DNA of 64,000 nucleotides from Caballeronia glathei (GCF_000698595.1 NZ_JFHC01000003.1:220041-284040); one strand, 5' to 3'. Positions 18,820 to 28,212 are shown, numbered from the stretch's first letter. Notes: generated by a model from the letters alone, not told the origin. Numbers and translations are program-made.

Positions 18820-19734
18820 ATGGATCGGCTGGAAACGATGGAGATATTCAAGCGAGTGGTCGAGACCAACAGCTTCTCCAAGGCTTCCGAACTGCTCGAC
18901 CTGCCACGGCCGAAGATAACCCGGGCGATTCAGATACTCGAGCAGCACGTGGGCGTGCGGCTTCTGAATCGCTCGACGCGGCGCGTCAGCGTGACCGAGG
19001 ACGGAGCGCTTTTTTACGAGCGTTGCGTGCAGATTCTCGCCGACGTGCTGGACGCGGAGTCTTCGCTGTCGAACAAGCGCGAAAGTCCGGCGGGCACGAT
19101 TCGCGTCGATACGTCGGGGACCATTGCACGTGCGCTGCTGCTGCCGTCATTGCATCAGTTCTACGAGGAGCACCCGGAAATCGACGTTCGCCTGGGGCTC
19201 GCCGACCGCGTCATCGACCTGATTCAGGACGGCGCCGACTGCGTCATTCGCATGGGGGGACTGGAAGAATCGAGCCTCGTTGCGAGGCGCATCGGAGATG
19301 CGCGCATCGTCACCTGCGCGTCGCCTGCGTATCTCGAGCGCTATGGCGTACCGTCCACGCTCGACGAGCTCTCGAATCACTGGGCGATCAACTACGTCTC
19401 GGCGCGCAGCGGCAGAACGTTTCCGTTCGAGTACAGCGTGGAAGGCGAGACCGTCAGAATACCCATGAAGAGCATGCTGGCCGTGAACGACGGCTCCACC
19501 TACATCACGGCGGCCGAGCTGGGGTACGGCATCATCCAGCCCTCGCGCTTCATGGCGGCGAAGCTGATCGAGCAGGGCAGGCTGCAGGAGATTCTGACCG
19601 AGCACGAGAGTCCGTCGACGACGGTTTCGATTGTCTATCCGCATCGGAACCTGACTGCGAAGCTTCGCATCTTCGCCGACTGGGTCTACGCCCTCGCGCA
19701 GCGCAACCCGGACTTGCGCATTCAGCGCGAGTGA
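18820..19734 (+). CDS. LysR-family transcriptional regulator
   Basis: 304 residues. GAGGA lies shortly before the ATG. The HTH is METMEIFKRVVETNSFSKAS-like (MEIFKRVVETNSFSKASELL, then RPKITRAIQILEQHVG). The effector domain includes IRVDTSGTIARALLLPSLHQF and DCVIRMGGLEESSLVARRIG, the pattern of the CrgA/DsdC-like LysR subgroup common in Burkholderia. It follows the GST gene in the same direction. The convergent sensor kinase gene ends 10 bp away. Target unknown. Confidence 0.92.
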   Translation: MDRLETMEIFKRVVETNSFSKASELLDLPRPKITRAIQILEQHVGVRLLNRSTRRVSVTEDGALFYERCVQILADVLDAESSLSNKRESPAGTIRVDTSGTIARALLLPSLHQFYEEHPEIDVRLGLADRVIDLIQDGADCVIRMGGLEESSLVARRIGDARIVTCASPAYLERYGVPSTLDELSNHWAINYVSARSGRTFPFEYSVEGETVRIPMKSMLAVNDGSTYITAAELGYGIIQPSRFMAAKLIEQGRLQEILTEHESPSTTVSIVYPHRNLTAKLRIFADWVYALAQRNPDLRIQRE

Positions 19735-19744
19735 GTGTCCCGGA

Positions 19745-21637
19745 TCACGCAGCGTCCTGCAGAGGCGGCAGGCTGCACTGAAACGTCGCGCCGCGCCCGG
19801 CATTGTTGGACGCGCGCATGCGCCCTCCATGGGCTTCGATGATCGAGCGGCAGATCGAGAGGCCGATACCCATTCCGTTGGGCTTCGTGCTGAAGAAGGC
19901 ATCGAAAAGCCGCTTTGAATTCTCGGGTTCGATTCCGGTGCCGGTATCCTGCACCTCGACGACGAGATGGCCGTCGTCGTCCTGGCGCGACTCGATCGTC
20001 AGTTCGCGCGGCGCATTGCCGTTGGCGTTCATCGACTGGAGGCCGTTCATCACCAGATTGATGATGACCTGCTGAAGCTGAACGCGGTCGCCGAGCAGCG
20101 GCGGGAGTCCCGTCGCGAGCTTCAGCCGCAGCGCGACCTGATGGTTGAGCACCTCGCGCTGCGTGAGGATCACGACATCGTTGATGACATCGCTGAGGTC
20201 GAGCGGCATCTTCGCCGGCGTGTCACGCTTGGCGAGCGTGCGGATGCGATGGACGATCTCGCCCGCGCGCCTGCCTTCACTGATGATGCTGGTCACGCAG
20301 CTCTGCACTTCATCCAGTTGCGGCGTCTCGCGGCCGAGCCATCGCAGACATGCTTCGCCGTTGGTCACGATGGCGGAAAGCGGCTGGCCGACTTCGTGCG
20401 CGATGGATGCGCTCAGCTCTCCGAGCGTCGTCACGCGCGTCACGCGCGCGAGTTCCGTCTGCGCTTCATGCAGCTGTTGCTCCGCCTGCTTGGTTGCGGT
20501 CACGTCCATGATCGCGCCCACGAAACGGAGGTCGCCCGATTCGTCAGACGCCGCACGCGCGACGACATGAAGGTGCTTGGTGGACCCGTCGGGCATCAGC
20601 AGCCGGTGCTCGACGTCGAAATCCTGCCGCGTGTCCGTCACGAAGTCGATGAGCCGGCGCATCCGCGCCCGGTCGTCCGGATGCACACGCTGAATGATGA
20701 GATCGACGGTTGCGTGGACGCCCGGATCGTATTCGAAGATCCGGAAGCTTTCCTCTGACCAAAAGACTTCGCCGCTCGCAACGTCCCATCCGAAACTGCC
20801 GGTGCGGCTCAGCTTTTGCGCCTCGGCGAGCGAGGTCGCCTGGCTTTGCTTGAGCAGCTCCTCGGCGCGCCTGCGCGCCGTGATGTCATTGCCGCTCTCG
20901 AGCGTTGCGTGCGGTTTGCCGTTCGCATCGCGTTGCAGCGACCACCGGCTCGCGACGATCACTTCCGTGCCGTCGCGCTTGGTGTGAATCAGCTCGCCGT
21001 CCCAGCGGCCCGTACGCACCAGCGTGTCGGTAATGTCCACGAGAGGAAGCGGAAAGCGCGTGCGCAGGAAGTCGTGGATGTTCTTGCCGACGGCGTCGCG
21101 CTTGGTCCAGCCGTACAGCTCTTCGGCGCCGCGGTTCCAGTAGGTGATTTCGCCGATCATGTCGCGAACGATCACGGTATCGTGCGTGAGGTCGAGCAGC
21201 AGGTCCTGTTCGCTCTGCGCTTCCCCGAGCTTGCGGATATGTCTGACGAGCGCGGTGACGGCAAGCGATGCGATCAGGAAGGTGATCAAGGCCGGCATGT
21301 CGTCCTTGAACTGCATCTGGAACTTGAAGATCGGCTTGATGAAAAAGAAATCGAGGCAGAAAACGGAGATCAGGGACAGGAGGGCCGAGACGGCGAAGCT
21401 GTCCAGCAGCGACACCAGTACGATCACGATCAGATACAGCGATTCGGCGCCCACTGCCTCGAGCCCGAGTTCAAGGCACAGCCAGGTAACCAGCCCGAGG
21501 GCGACGCAGCCGGAGAGAAAAACCAGGGTGACATACCGCAATCGTGCGATACGGTCCTTCATGTTTGAGCGCGGCATGCGGCGTGCCGGCGGAACCTTCG
21601 GATCGTCGCCATTTGCTTGGCCGAAGAGAGAACTCAT
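19745..21637 (-). CDS. PAS-domain sensor histidine kinase with DUF4118 membrane domain
   Basis: 630 residues. Residues about 33-132 are a four-helix DUF4118 (KdpD-like) membrane domain. Two PAS domains follow (about 140-255, VRDMIGEITYWNRGAEELYGW; about 275-385, WSEESFRIFEYDPG). The HisKA domain has the phospho-acceptor His at about 414 (SIAHEVGQPLSAI), and the HATPase has N, G1 and G2 boxes (INLVMNGLQSM, VQDTGTGIEP, GMGIGLSICRSI). The kinase resembles FixL/DctB-like plant-associated sensors. No response-regulator gene lies next to it, so it is an orphan. ATG 21562 is an alternative start. The signal sensed is unknown. Confidence 0.92.
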   Translation of the reverse strand: MSSLFGQANGDDPKVPPARRMPRSNMKDRIARLRYVTLVFLSGCVALGLVTWLCLELGLEAVGAESLYLIVIVLVSLLDSFAVSALLSLISVFCLDFFFIKPIFKFQMQFKDDMPALITFLIASLAVTALVRHIRKLGEAQSEQDLLLDLTHDTVIVRDMIGEITYWNRGAEELYGWTKRDAVGKNIHDFLRTRFPLPLVDITDTLVRTGRWDGELIHTKRDGTEVIVASRWSLQRDANGKPHATLESGNDITARRRAEELLKQSQATSLAEAQKLSRTGSFGWDVASGEVFWSEESFRIFEYDPGVHATVDLIIQRVHPDDRARMRRLIDFVTDTRQDFDVEHRLLMPDGSTKHLHVVARAASDESGDLRFVGAIMDVTATKQAEQQLHEAQTELARVTRVTTLGELSASIAHEVGQPLSAIVTNGEACLRWLGRETPQLDEVQSCVTSIISEGRRAGEIVHRIRTLAKRDTPAKMPLDLSDVINDVVILTQREVLNHQVALRLKLATGLPPLLGDRVQLQQVIINLVMNGLQSMNANGNAPRELTIESRQDDDGHLVVEVQDTGTGIEPENSKRLFDAFFSTKPNGMGIGLSICRSIIEAHGGRMRASNNAGRGATFQCSLPPLQDAA

Positions 21638-22266
21638 GATGTTTCGAACGATTGCGGTGGCTGAATAATTCGGATCTCCGTGTGCTTCGGTTCCGAGGGG
21701 GCAGGGGCTGTCTTGCTGACATGTTACTTTACCGCGCTCCTGCGGGACGCCGGATTCGCTGAGGCATGCAAGCGGTGACTACTCGCGCATAGTCTACGTG
21801 ATCATTTTGTTTTCGGCAGAACGGCCGGCGCGGGATGGCGTGGAGAGCGAAGCATGATGCGGCATTGCACGAAAGCGTGCGGCTCCCGTTGCCCGGCTCG
21901 TGCGGCGTGATGTTCCGCGGCACGGCGGGCGACCCCACGGCCATAGCATATAGCCGACGGGCGCAATTGATAGTTAGTGTTTTTGATGATCAGGCCAATG
22001 GCCGTTTTATACATCGGCCTGACGGCGCGAGCCGCACGGACGTGCCACTTCGGGGTGGCGCAGGAAAGCGGGCGCACCCGGTCTTTCGTGAGAAAACGAA
22101 CGGGTGTCCGCAACATTGGCTGTCGCCCGGGCCGGTCCCGGCTTCACAATGCGTCCGCGGGTTATGATCGCGGCGATGCGTCGGCGCCGGCGAGATGGAT
22201 CGCACGGACTGTCAGCGCCGCATGCGCCCCGTTGCGCTTCACCCCTTTCTCCTGCCGCCTGCAACC
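21638..22266. other. Intergenic region
   Basis: About 630 bp between the divergent kinase and the Cys-rich hypothetical gene. An AT-richer patch (about 21945-22020) with TCAGGCC/GGCCTGA inverted repeats could hold promoters. No gene or RNA is recognised. Confidence 0.4.
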
Positions 22267-22674
22267 ATGAGCATCGTCCCTCGCCTCGACCACACGACAC
22301 TTGCCGCACACGCATCCCGCTCTCAGGCAGTGACCGAAACGTGCGCATGCACGGCCACCGAGCAAGCCGACGGATGGCAAAGCCAGCCGCTCTCGCTGCC
22401 CGAAGCACAACTGCGTGAAATAGGCACGCTGATCGAAGCGCACGACGAGGAGGCGACTTTCAGCGAATACCATCCCGGCGGCACGCGATACTGGTCCCCC
22501 GATGCGCCGATCGCACCGCGCTACTTTCCCTACAACCGCTGCACCGTCTGGGAATGCACCGTCTGCACGCGCTGCTTCCTGCGCTATACGGAGGGCGGTG
22601 GCTATTTCGTCGATCGCCGGATTCGCGCGCTGAATGCGTCGCTGCTCTTGGATGCGCCGCTGCTGGACGACTGA
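22267..22674 (+). CDS. Hypothetical protein with Cys cluster
   Basis: 135 residues from ATG 22267; ATG 22195 in frame is possible. Most notable is a cluster CTVWECTVCTRC with four Cys at 92, 97, 100 and 103, suited to metal binding, and a second pair CAC at 26-28. The C-terminus (YTEGGGYFVDRRIRALNASLLLD) reads as a compact alpha/beta end. No signal peptide or membrane helix. I do not know the family. The 3' end overlaps the convergent LysR gene by 73 bp. Confidence 0.6.
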   Translation: MSIVPRLDHTTLAAHASRSQAVTETCACTATEQADGWQSQPLSLPEAQLREIGTLIEAHDEEATFSEYHPGGTRYWSPDAPIAPRYFPYNRCTVWECTVCTRCFLRYTEGGGYFVDRRIRALNASLLLDAPLLDD

Positions 22675-23630
22675 TCGCCGGGTTGCTGGCGCGAGCCTGT
22701 ATTGCGAGAGCGGGGCGACGCGGCCTGTGCGGTGCCGCCGCTGTCGCCGAAGATATCCGCAACCCAGCCGACGAAGCACTGCACCGCCGCCGAGGTCTGC
22801 CGGCTATAGGGATACACGATCGATACGGGCATCGGCTTCGTGCGCTGATGCGCGAGCACTTCCTTGAGCCGCCCGGTCGCGAGATAGGGCTTCACGATCA
22901 GCTCGGACAGCTGCACCATGCCCAGTCCTTCGAGCGCGCAGTGAATGTAGGCTTCGGTCTCGTTGACGGAAAAGCGGCTCGCCATCGGCACGCAGACCGC
23001 CTCGCCGTCGACGTTGAACCGCCAGTCGAGCGGGCGGCCCGTCGTGCCTGACAGATAGTTCACCGCGAGATGAGCGGAGAGATCCTGCACGGAGCGCGGC
23101 TCGCCATGCGTCTTCAGATAGAGCGGAGAGGCGCACGTGATCCATTGCAGCAAGCCGATGCGGCGGGCGACGAGCGCCGAATCCGACAGTTCGCCCGAGC
23201 GGATCGCGCAGTCGATGCCGTCGTAGATGAGATCGGCGGGACGGTCGCTCAGGCCCAGGATCAGTTCGATATCGGGGTACTGCCGCTCGAATTCGGTCAG
23301 CCGCGGCACGAGCACCGCGCGCGCGAGTGCGCCGGGCATGTCCACGCGCACGCGCCCCTTCGGCGCCGCGGCGCTCGATGCGATCTCCCCTTCCGTTGCC
23401 GCGATGTCGGCGAGGATCGAGCGGCAGCGCTCGTAGTAGAGCGCCCCCGGCTCGGTGAGATTGAGGCTGCGCGTGCTGCGGCGCAGGAGCGGCGTGCCGA
23501 GATGGGCCTCGAGCTGCTTGAGCGTGGTCGTCACCGACGATCGCGGCACGCCGAGCGATTCCGCCGCCCGCGTGAAGCTGCGCGTTTCCACGATGCGTAC
23601 GAAGGTCGCCATCGCCTGCAACTTGTTCAT
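22602..23630 (-). CDS. LysR-family transcriptional regulator with extended C-terminus
   Basis: 342 residues from ATG 23630 (MNKLQAMATFVRIVETRSF). The HTH is RAAESLGVPRSSVTTTLKQLEAHLG. The effector domain includes VRVDMPGALARAVLVPRLTEF and DCAIRSGELSDSALVARRIG. The usual end of the family (VGWVADIFG) is followed by about 40 Ser/Arg-rich residues that run 73 bp into the convergent Cys-cluster gene, so the original stop was probably lost or moved. The frame is open upstream to 23774 with no start site. The divergent NmrA-type reductase gene is the likely target. Confidence 0.9.
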   Translation of the reverse strand: MNKLQAMATFVRIVETRSFTRAAESLGVPRSSVTTTLKQLEAHLGTPLLRRSTRSLNLTEPGALYYERCRSILADIAATEGEIASSAAAPKGRVRVDMPGALARAVLVPRLTEFERQYPDIELILGLSDRPADLIYDGIDCAIRSGELSDSALVARRIGLLQWITCASPLYLKTHGEPRSVQDLSAHLAVNYLSGTTGRPLDWRFNVDGEAVCVPMASRFSVNETEAYIHCALEGLGMVQLSELIVKPYLATGRLKEVLAHQRTKPMPVSIVYPYSRQTSAAVQCFVGWVADIFGDSGGTAQAASPRSRNTGSRQQPGDQSSSSGASKSSDAFSARIRRSTK

Positions 23631-24027
23631 GGTGATTTTTTCGGGAAGTGCGTGTTGGCGCGTTTGGGGGAAGCGTCGTGCATGAAGGCGCCGGTCACGG
23701 AAAAAGCGGCCCTGGTCCAGCCGGAATATAGCGCAGGCGCGAATCGCATGAACCGGCGGCCTGCTCCGGAACATGCCCTGCGGACCGCACGCATCGTTCG
23801 ATCCGTGCGCGCACCATGTTCCGCCACGCCGAACAATGCCGCGCGTGCCGTGAACTAAGCTTTGATCCGTCCGGGCGAGGTGTCGTGGCGTTCAACGCCG
23901 CGCTGCCCTGCAAGCGGCGCCGGCAATGCGTCCGGCATCACCCGTCTTTCCTGTGACATGCAAACACGCACTGCCGGCAAACCGCCCGCTTCCCTCGTTC
24001 ACCCTATCGTTCAGAAAGGTCACACCC
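23631..24027. other. Divergent promoter region
   Basis: About 400 bp between the LysR gene and the NmrA-type reductase. It should contain both promoters and a LysR site, but no T-N11-A site stands out enough to name. Confidence 0.4.
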
Positions 24028-24945
24028 ATGTCGCACAGCAACTCGATTCTCGTTCTCGGCGCCGGCGAACTCGGCATGTCCGTCCTGCGCAATCTGGCCA
24101 AACGCGCGCCTTCGTCCGGCCTTGCCGTCACGGTTCTCCTTCGTCCATCGACGATTCATTCCGCCGATCCGGACAAGCAGAAGGATATCGCCGAACTGCG
24201 CTCGCTCGGCGTCGATCTCCTTGCGGGGGATCTCGTGGCGGAATCGGCGGCCGGCCTCGCCGCGCGCTTTGCCCGCTTCGACACCGTGATCAGCTGTACG
24301 GGCTTCGTCGCCGGAACGGGCGTGCAGTTGAAGCTCGCGCAAGCCGTGCTCGATGCCGGCGTGAAGCGCTATTTTCCGTGGCAGTTCGGTGTCGACTATG
24401 ACGTGATCGGCAAAGGCAGCGCGCAGGACCTGTTCGATGAACAGCTCGACGTGCGCAATCTCCTGCGCGGGCAGGACCGGACCGAATGGGTCATCGTGTC
24501 GACGGGCATGTTCACGAGCTTTCTCTTCGAGCCTTCCTTCGGCGTGGTGGACCTCGCGCGCAACACGGTGCACGCGCTCGGCGCGTGGGACAACGCCGTG
24601 ACCGTGACGACGGCCGAAGACATCGGCGCGCTTACCGCGCAGATCCTGCTCGCCGAGCCGCGCATCGTCAACGAGGTGGTGTACACCGCAGGCGATACGC
24701 TCACCTACGAGCGTCTTGCGGACACGGTGGATGCCGTGCTCGGCCGCAAGGTCAGCCGGGTGGAATGGCGCATGCCCACGCTGGAAGAAGAATTAAGCGA
24801 GGAGCCCGGCGATCCGATCAGGAAGTACAGGGTGGTGTTCGGCGCGGGCCGGGGTGTCGCGTGGGAGCAGGACAAGACCTTCAACGCACGTCGCGGTCTC
24901 GACGTCGCCGGGGTTGAAGACTGGATGCGCCAGCATCTTCTTTGA
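24028..24945 (+). CDS. NmrA/isoflavone-reductase-like NAD(P)-binding protein
   Basis: 305 residues from ATG 24028, behind AGAAAGG. The N-terminal Rossmann fold has ILVLGAGELGMSVLRNLAKR (G-x-G-x-x-G). Next come a variable loop, DTVISCTGFV and KRYFPWQFGVDYDV, typical of NmrA-like reductases (PCBER/isoflavone-reductase relatives). The C-terminal part has TYERLADTVDAVLGRKVSRV. It may be a reductase of aromatic alcohols or a redox-sensing NAD(P)-binding protein. It lies divergent to a LysR gene, the usual arrangement for LysR-controlled enzymes. Confidence 0.83.
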   Translation: MSHSNSILVLGAGELGMSVLRNLAKRAPSSGLAVTVLLRPSTIHSADPDKQKDIAELRSLGVDLLAGDLVAESAAGLAARFARFDTVISCTGFVAGTGVQLKLAQAVLDAGVKRYFPWQFGVDYDVIGKGSAQDLFDEQLDVRNLLRGQDRTEWVIVSTGMFTSFLFEPSFGVVDLARNTVHALGAWDNAVTVTTAEDIGALTAQILLAEPRIVNEVVYTAGDTLTYERLADTVDAVLGRKVSRVEWRMPTLEEELSEEPGDPIRKYRVVFGAGRGVAWEQDKTFNARRGLDVAGVEDWMRQHLL

Positions 24946-24986
24946 ATGCAGGCGCATTCGTTGCGTTCATGGCGCCACGTTTGCGA

Positions 24987-26051
24987 TCACAGCGATTTCG
25001 ACGTGACGTCCAGTTCCTCGAACCGCTTCCATTTGTATACGGCCACGGAAAGCAGCCAGCTCACGACGAACACGCCGACCACCAGATAGCCGATCGTGCC
25101 GAAGTTGTCGTTGAGCTTGCCCATCGCGTCCCAGAAGGCGCCGCTCAGATGCAGCTTCTCCGCAAGCAGGCCGAGGCCCTCGATGCTCGCGATCAGGAGC
25201 GCGACGACCACCGAAACCGACGTGATGATGATGTTGTAGTAGAGCTTGCGCACCGGCTTCACGAAGGCCCAGCCATACGCGCCGAGCATGAGGATGCTGT
25301 CCGTTGTGTCGATCAGCGTCATGCCGGCCGTGAAGAGCACGGGAAAGACGAGTATCGACCAGATCGGCAGGCCCTGCGTCGCGCTCGCCGCGGACAGTCC
25401 GAGCAATGCGACCTCCGTTGCGGTGTCGAAGCCGAGGCCGAACAGGAAGCCGAGAAAGTACATGTGCCAGCTTTTCGTCACGAGCCGAAAGAGCGGCCTG
25501 AAGATGCGCGCAAGAAAGCCGCGGTCGGCGAGCAGCATGTCGAAGTCTTCCTCGACGTAGGGTTCGCCTCGCCGCACGCGGCCGAAGGCGCGCAGCACGG
25601 AACGCAGGATCACGAGATTCATCACCGCGATGGCGAACAGAAAGAACGTCGACACGAGCGTGCCGATCAGTCCGCCGATTTCCCGAAAGCCGTCGAGCCG
25701 TGCCTGCAGCGCCATCGACGCGGCGGCGATACCGGCCGAGGCGAGCACGACGATCGTCGAATGGCCGAGCGAGAACATGAGGCCGACCGTGACGGGCCGC
25801 TTGCCCACCTGCATCAGCTTGCGGGTCACGTTGTCGATCGCGGCGATGTGGTCGGCGTCCACGGCGTGCCGAAGCCCGAACGAGTAGGCCAGCAGGCTCG
25901 TTCCCATCAGCAGCGGATAGTCGTGAAAGGCGGCGAAGGCCCACACCCATGCGCCGACGTTGAACGCGATCAGAAGCGCATAAAGGACGGCGATCTTTCG
26001 ACGCAGGCCGCCGCGCTGGCCGCTCAACAACGTGTTTACAAGGACATTCAT
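24987..26051 (-). CDS. Nickel/cobalt permease, NiCoT (HoxN/NixA) family
   Basis: 354 residues with about eight membrane helices. The NiCoT signatures are all present: RHAVDADHIAAIDN in helix 2 with the metal-coordinating His/Asp, FSLGHSTIV, GFLFGLGFDTATE and TAGMTLIDTTDSILM. It imports Ni2+ (or Co2+) across the inner membrane with high affinity. It is divergent from nikR across 107 bp, with a probable NikR site between them, so nickel is the likely substrate. No urease or hydrogenase genes are in the window to show where the metal goes. Confidence 0.94.
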   Translation of the reverse strand: MNVLVNTLLSGQRGGLRRKIAVLYALLIAFNVGAWVWAFAAFHDYPLLMGTSLLAYSFGLRHAVDADHIAAIDNVTRKLMQVGKRPVTVGLMFSLGHSTIVVLASAGIAAASMALQARLDGFREIGGLIGTLVSTFFLFAIAVMNLVILRSVLRAFGRVRRGEPYVEEDFDMLLADRGFLARIFRPLFRLVTKSWHMYFLGFLFGLGFDTATEVALLGLSAASATQGLPIWSILVFPVLFTAGMTLIDTTDSILMLGAYGWAFVKPVRKLYYNIIITSVSVVVALLIASIEGLGLLAEKLHLSGAFWDAMGKLNDNFGTIGYLVVGVFVVSWLLSVAVYKWKRFEELDVTSKSL

Positions 26052-26075
26052 CGATTTTCCCGGTTGCTCTCAGCC

Positions 26076-26106
26076 GCATAATACTTTTTTCAAAAAAGAT
26101 CATACT
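26076..26106. promoter_or_regulatory. AT-rich inverted repeat, probable NikR operator/promoter
   Basis: Within the nikR/permease divergent gap lies CTTTTTT-C-AAAAAAG flanked by CATAATA on one side and TCATAC on the other. TCATAC is a perfect half of the known NikR site (GTATGA and TCATAC half-sites); the opposite half is degenerate. Assignment rests mainly on position. Confidence 0.5.
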
Positions 26107-26158
26107 GAAAATCGTCCGGTTACGATGGGGCCGGTCGGCGAGGCAATCAGGAGGCCCT

Positions 26159-26617
26159 ATGCAGAGAATCACGATCACGATCGACGACGAGTTGCTCGCC
26201 GTCGTCGACTCATTGATGGAACAGCGCGGCTATTCGAGCCGTTCCGAGGCGTTGCGCGACATCGTCCGCGAGAGCCGCGCGCGCGAGCAAGGCGGCGATT
26301 CGGGCCGGCAGTGCGTGGCGACGCTCACCTATGTCTACGACCACGCGACGCGCGATCTCGCCCGGCGCATCACGCAGGCGCATCACGACCGGCACGATCT
26401 GGCGGTGGCGAGCATGAGGGTCCATCTGGATCACGAGAGCCTGCTGGAGTCGTCGGTGCTGCGCGGCCGCGCGAACGACGTGACCGCGTTCGCCAACAGC
26501 CTCGTCAGCCAGCGCGGCGTGCGGTATGCGCATCTGCACACGATCCCGGTGACGATCGAGCGCGCCCGGCATCATCACGGCGACGACTCGGCGCAGCACG
26601 AGCATCTGCATGTCTGA
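26159..26617 (+). CDS. nikR: Nickel-responsive regulator NikR
   Basis: 152 residues, preceded by AGGAGG. Residues 1-45 form a ribbon-helix-helix DNA-binding domain (MQRITITIDDELLAVVDSLM, YSSRSEALRDIVRES). The ACT-like nickel-binding domain follows, with the usual ligands HH and HLHT, Cys in ESSVLRGR-side context (LDHESLLESSVLRG, VRYAHLHTIPV). The C-terminus is His-rich (RARHHHGDDSAQHEHLH), which may add metal binding. NikR is a tetramer that represses nickel import when nickel is sufficient. The divergent permease is its obvious target. Confidence 0.93.
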   Translation: MQRITITIDDELLAVVDSLMEQRGYSSRSEALRDIVRESRAREQGGDSGRQCVATLTYVYDHATRDLARRITQAHHDRHDLAVASMRVHLDHESLLESSVLRGRANDVTAFANSLVSQRGVRYAHLHTIPVTIERARHHHGDDSAQHEHLHV

Positions 26618-27162
26618 TGCGAAGCGGCACGCCGGCGAGTAAGGCGCGTCGCATTTCCTGCAGCATGCAATGAGCGCTCGTCAGTTCGTATGCGTCTCAT
26701 GCCGATGGGCCTTCCGCTTCAAATACGCCGGCTACACGGCGACGGTGCCGCTCGCGGAGATCCCGCTGACGCCTGGCCGCGTTCCCGCGCCCGGCGACTT
26801 CTGCGGCGAGAGCGTGCGCTCCTGAACCGGTGCGGCCCGTGCGCCGCATCGCGTGTCCCCTGATCCGGCAGATCCCCACGTGTCCCGAATCCCGAGGCGC
26901 ATCCGTCGACGGAACAAGCGATTCATCGCGAGTCGCCGAGACGTCCGCGCGCCAGGCCGTGCGTCGCGCCATGCGCTTTCGAGCAAGATTTCGGGCGCCG
27001 TGGATCAAGTCCCTCTAATTTGGCGTTCGTACGATCTGTTCCGTTCCCCTCGGACGCAGCGTGCACCGCAGCCGTGCACGAAGGATCTGCGGTGCGTCCG
27101 TTATGCCGTGCATCAGCCGTTCCCACGCGCTTTCCATGAATGCCACCTGGAGCTTCATCGAG
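26618..27162. other. Intergenic region upstream of the first ABC operon
   Basis: About 545 bp. Open frames here look like shadows and none has a ribosome-binding site. It should contain the promoter for the substrate-binding protein gene at 27163. No riboswitch or operator is recognised. Confidence 0.4.
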
Positions 27163-28212
27163 ATGAATTCCCCGACGCTTTCGACCTTCCCGCTGCGCGG
27201 TCTCGCACGTGCCGTCGCCGCCACGCTTGCGGCATGCGCATTCGGCTTCGTCCAGCCGGCAACGGCTGCGCCGTTGCAGCCCGTCGAGTTTTCCGAAGCC
27301 GTTCACAACCTCGGCTACATCGATCTGTACGTGGCGCAGCACGCGAAGCTCTTCGAGAAGCATGGTCTGTCCGTGCATGTGACGGCGGCCGGCGGAGACA
27401 CGCAGGCGTTCGCCGCCGTGCTCGGCAAGACGGCGCAGTTCGCGGTTGGCGATCCGACGATGGTCGAGATGTCGCGCGAGCGTGGCGGACCCGGCATGGT
27501 CGTCGGAACGCTGGTGCAGCGCGCGCATTACTTCGGCGTGTCGAAGACGGTGGCGGCGCCCGTCACCGACCCATCGCAGTTCAAGGGGCTGACCTTCGTC
27601 ACGTCGCCTGACCCGAACACCAACTACAGCGTGACGAAGAAGCTGCTGCAGGACCACGGCCTGAAGCTCGGCACCGATGCGAAGATCATCGAGGTCAATC
27701 CCGGCACGGAAATCGGCGCAATGCTCGCGGGCCGCGCCGACATCGCGGTCGCGTATCAGCCGAACGTCGCGGCGGCCGTCGCGCAAGGGGCGAAGGTGGT
27801 GTTCGACTTCTCGAGCTATATCGGCCCCTTCTGCAACACCGGGATCATGGTGTTGCCGGACTATGCGAAGGCGCACCCCGATGTCGTGCAGGCACTCGTC
27901 AGCGCACTGGAGGAAGCCGCGCGCCTCACCTACGCCAAGCCCGACTATGCCAAGCAGGTGGCGCGCGCCGAGTTCCCCGACGTGCCCGCGGACGTGGTGG
28001 ATCGCGCGATCGACATGGAACTGCAGTACAAGATTCCGGCGCAGACGATTCCCGTCGAGGCGAAGCAGTGGGACAACCTGATGGCGATGCAGAAGTATCT
28101 CGGCAACATCAAGGGATCGCTCACGTTCAACGATGTCATCGACAACAGCTTCTCGTCGAAAGCCGCGAAAACCGCGGCCGCGGGAGCAGGCGTCGCAGTA
28201 GCGGCCAAATGA
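27163..28212 (+). CDS. ABC transporter periplasmic substrate-binding protein, NMT1/ThiY/SsuA type
   Basis: 349 residues from ATG 27163 (MNSPTLSTFPLRGLARAV); ATG 27136 is an alternative. The signal peptide ends near FVQPATA|AP. The mature part is a type II binding protein with the NMT1 pattern: AVHNLGYIDLYVAQHAKLFEKHGL, FAVGDPTMVEMSRERG, FVTSPDPNTNYSVTKKLLQ, AMLAGRADIAVAYQPNVA. The family binds small nitrogen or sulfur compounds such as nitrate, taurine, aliphatic sulfonates, hydroxymethylpyrimidine and amides. An acetamidase/formamidase gene ends the operon, so an amide-like ligand is likely here. The stop overlaps the ATPase start (ATGA). Confidence 0.9.
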   Translation: MNSPTLSTFPLRGLARAVAATLAACAFGFVQPATAAPLQPVEFSEAVHNLGYIDLYVAQHAKLFEKHGLSVHVTAAGGDTQAFAAVLGKTAQFAVGDPTMVEMSRERGGPGMVVGTLVQRAHYFGVSKTVAAPVTDPSQFKGLTFVTSPDPNTNYSVTKKLLQDHGLKLGTDAKIIEVNPGTEIGAMLAGRADIAVAYQPNVAAAVAQGAKVVFDFSSYIGPFCNTGIMVLPDYAKAHPDVVQALVSALEEAARLTYAKPDYAKQVARAEFPDVPADVVDRAIDMELQYKIPAQTIPVEAKQWDNLMAMQKYLGNIKGSLTFNDVIDNSFSSKAAKTAAAGAGVAVAAK

